Below, in pieces: positions 63,732 to 64,000 of a DNA stretch of 64,000 nucleotides. Below the pieces are notes generated by a model. It saw nothing but the letters and a program-made list of their open reading frames with translations. It did no database searches and had not been told where the DNA came from. Made by a program: the position numbers and the translations under genes. Source of the stretch: Micromonospora coxensis (GTDB taxonomy: Bacteria; Actinomycetota; Actinomycetes; Mycobacteriales; Micromonosporaceae); NCBI RefSeq assembly GCF_900090295.1, contig NZ_LT607753.1, positions 4,712,001 through 4,776,000 on the forward strand, written 5' to 3'. Position 1 is the first letter of the stretch. The number at the start of each line of letters is the position of its first letter.

Positions 63732-64000
63732 GTGAGCGACCCCTCCGGGAACCCGTACGGGCACCCCGCCGGCCCTGCCCACCCCTCGGCGGCGGGCCGG
63801 CCCGCGTCCTGGGCGCACCCCGCCGCACCGGCGTACCCCACCGGCCCGCACCCGGCGGCGCCGCCCGTCCCGCAGCCGATGCGTCCGGACGGGCAGCCGG
63901 TCCCCGGCCACCCCGGACCGGGCGGCCCGCAGCCGTACCGGGCGGCTCCGGTCCCGCCGGCGCGCGGCGGGCGCGGCACGGTGTGGGTGGTCCTCGCCGT
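63732..64000 (+). CDS. Partial proline-rich membrane protein, cut by window end
   Basis: The GTG at 63732 opens a frame that stays open to the window end (89 codons): MSDPSGNPYGHPAGPAHPSA, then Pro/Ala/Gly-rich sequence with YPTGPHPAAPPVPQP, and the start of a hydrophobic segment (GTVWVVLAV). The upstream CCCTAGGATCTGCCGCGTGAGCG closely repeats that of the preceding gene, so the two are tandem paralogues. The C-terminal domain is beyond the window. Confidence 0.6.
   Translation, partial: MSDPSGNPYGHPAGPAHPSAAGRPASWAHPAAPAYPTGPHPAAPPVPQPMRPDGQPVPGHPGPGGPQPYRAAPVPPARGGRGTVWVVLA

Overview
The window looks like chromosome of a high-GC actinomycete, most probably Micromonosporaceae (Micromonospora-like). 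This is inferred from very high G+C, many GTG starts, Sec-secreted plant-polymer hydrolases with PT-rich linkers and a CebR-type operator, large secreted RHS proteins, and a block from pncB through clpS, mec, cysO and cysM whose order matches the mycobacterial Rv1330c-Rv1339 region. I see no rRNA, tRNA, CRISPR array or insertion sequence.

Layout. 1-5300: radical-SAM activase, an orphan ParA with a small SAP/Rho-N-like partner, membrane proteins, an APC permease and a SOUL protein. 5300-9800: ABC exporter operon (ATPase, permease, YqeB-like protein) divergent from a DesK/DesR-type two-component system. 9900-12600: small proteins, a zinc D,D-peptidase, a putative caspase/CHAT-like protein, a 21-bp tandem repeat and a long inverted repeat. 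12600-20800: PPOX and SDR oxidoreductases, a serine hydrolase, a pentapeptide-repeat protein, a heliorhodopsin, envelope and membrane proteins, and a PBP4-type D,D-carboxypeptidase. 20900-31300: aquaporin, HesB-like and Beta-family proteins, cupin, GH15, a secreted PL3 pectate lyase, threonine synthase, a LigD-fragment protein and an aldo/keto reductase.

31900-46130 is the most unusual part. Two very large secreted adhesin-like proteins share an N-terminal module and a DNRLRE domain; one ends in a seven-blade FG-GAP propeller and the other in two LamG domains. They are followed by a 2296-residue secreted RHS protein that ends in a Hint autoprocessing domain and a PIN-type nuclease tip, then by a small presumed immunity gene. 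Toxin tip and immunity gene are clearly lower in G+C than their surroundings. I read this as a contact- or secretion-dependent polymorphic toxin locus with dedicated carbohydrate/protein-binding accessory proteins.

46200-64000: a secreted GH12-CBM2 endoglucanase behind a CebR-type operator, an FAD monooxygenase, ctaD, an MFS exporter, pncA-pncB (NAD salvage), a large LuxR-family (LAL) regulator divergent from a degenerate dynamin-like protein, then clpS, DUF2017, mec, cysO, cysM and an Rv1339-like metallo-hydrolase. In this last block the CysO sulfur carrier carries an unexpected 20-residue tail after its Gly-Gly. The window ends in two tandem proline-rich membrane proteins, the second cut by the window edge.
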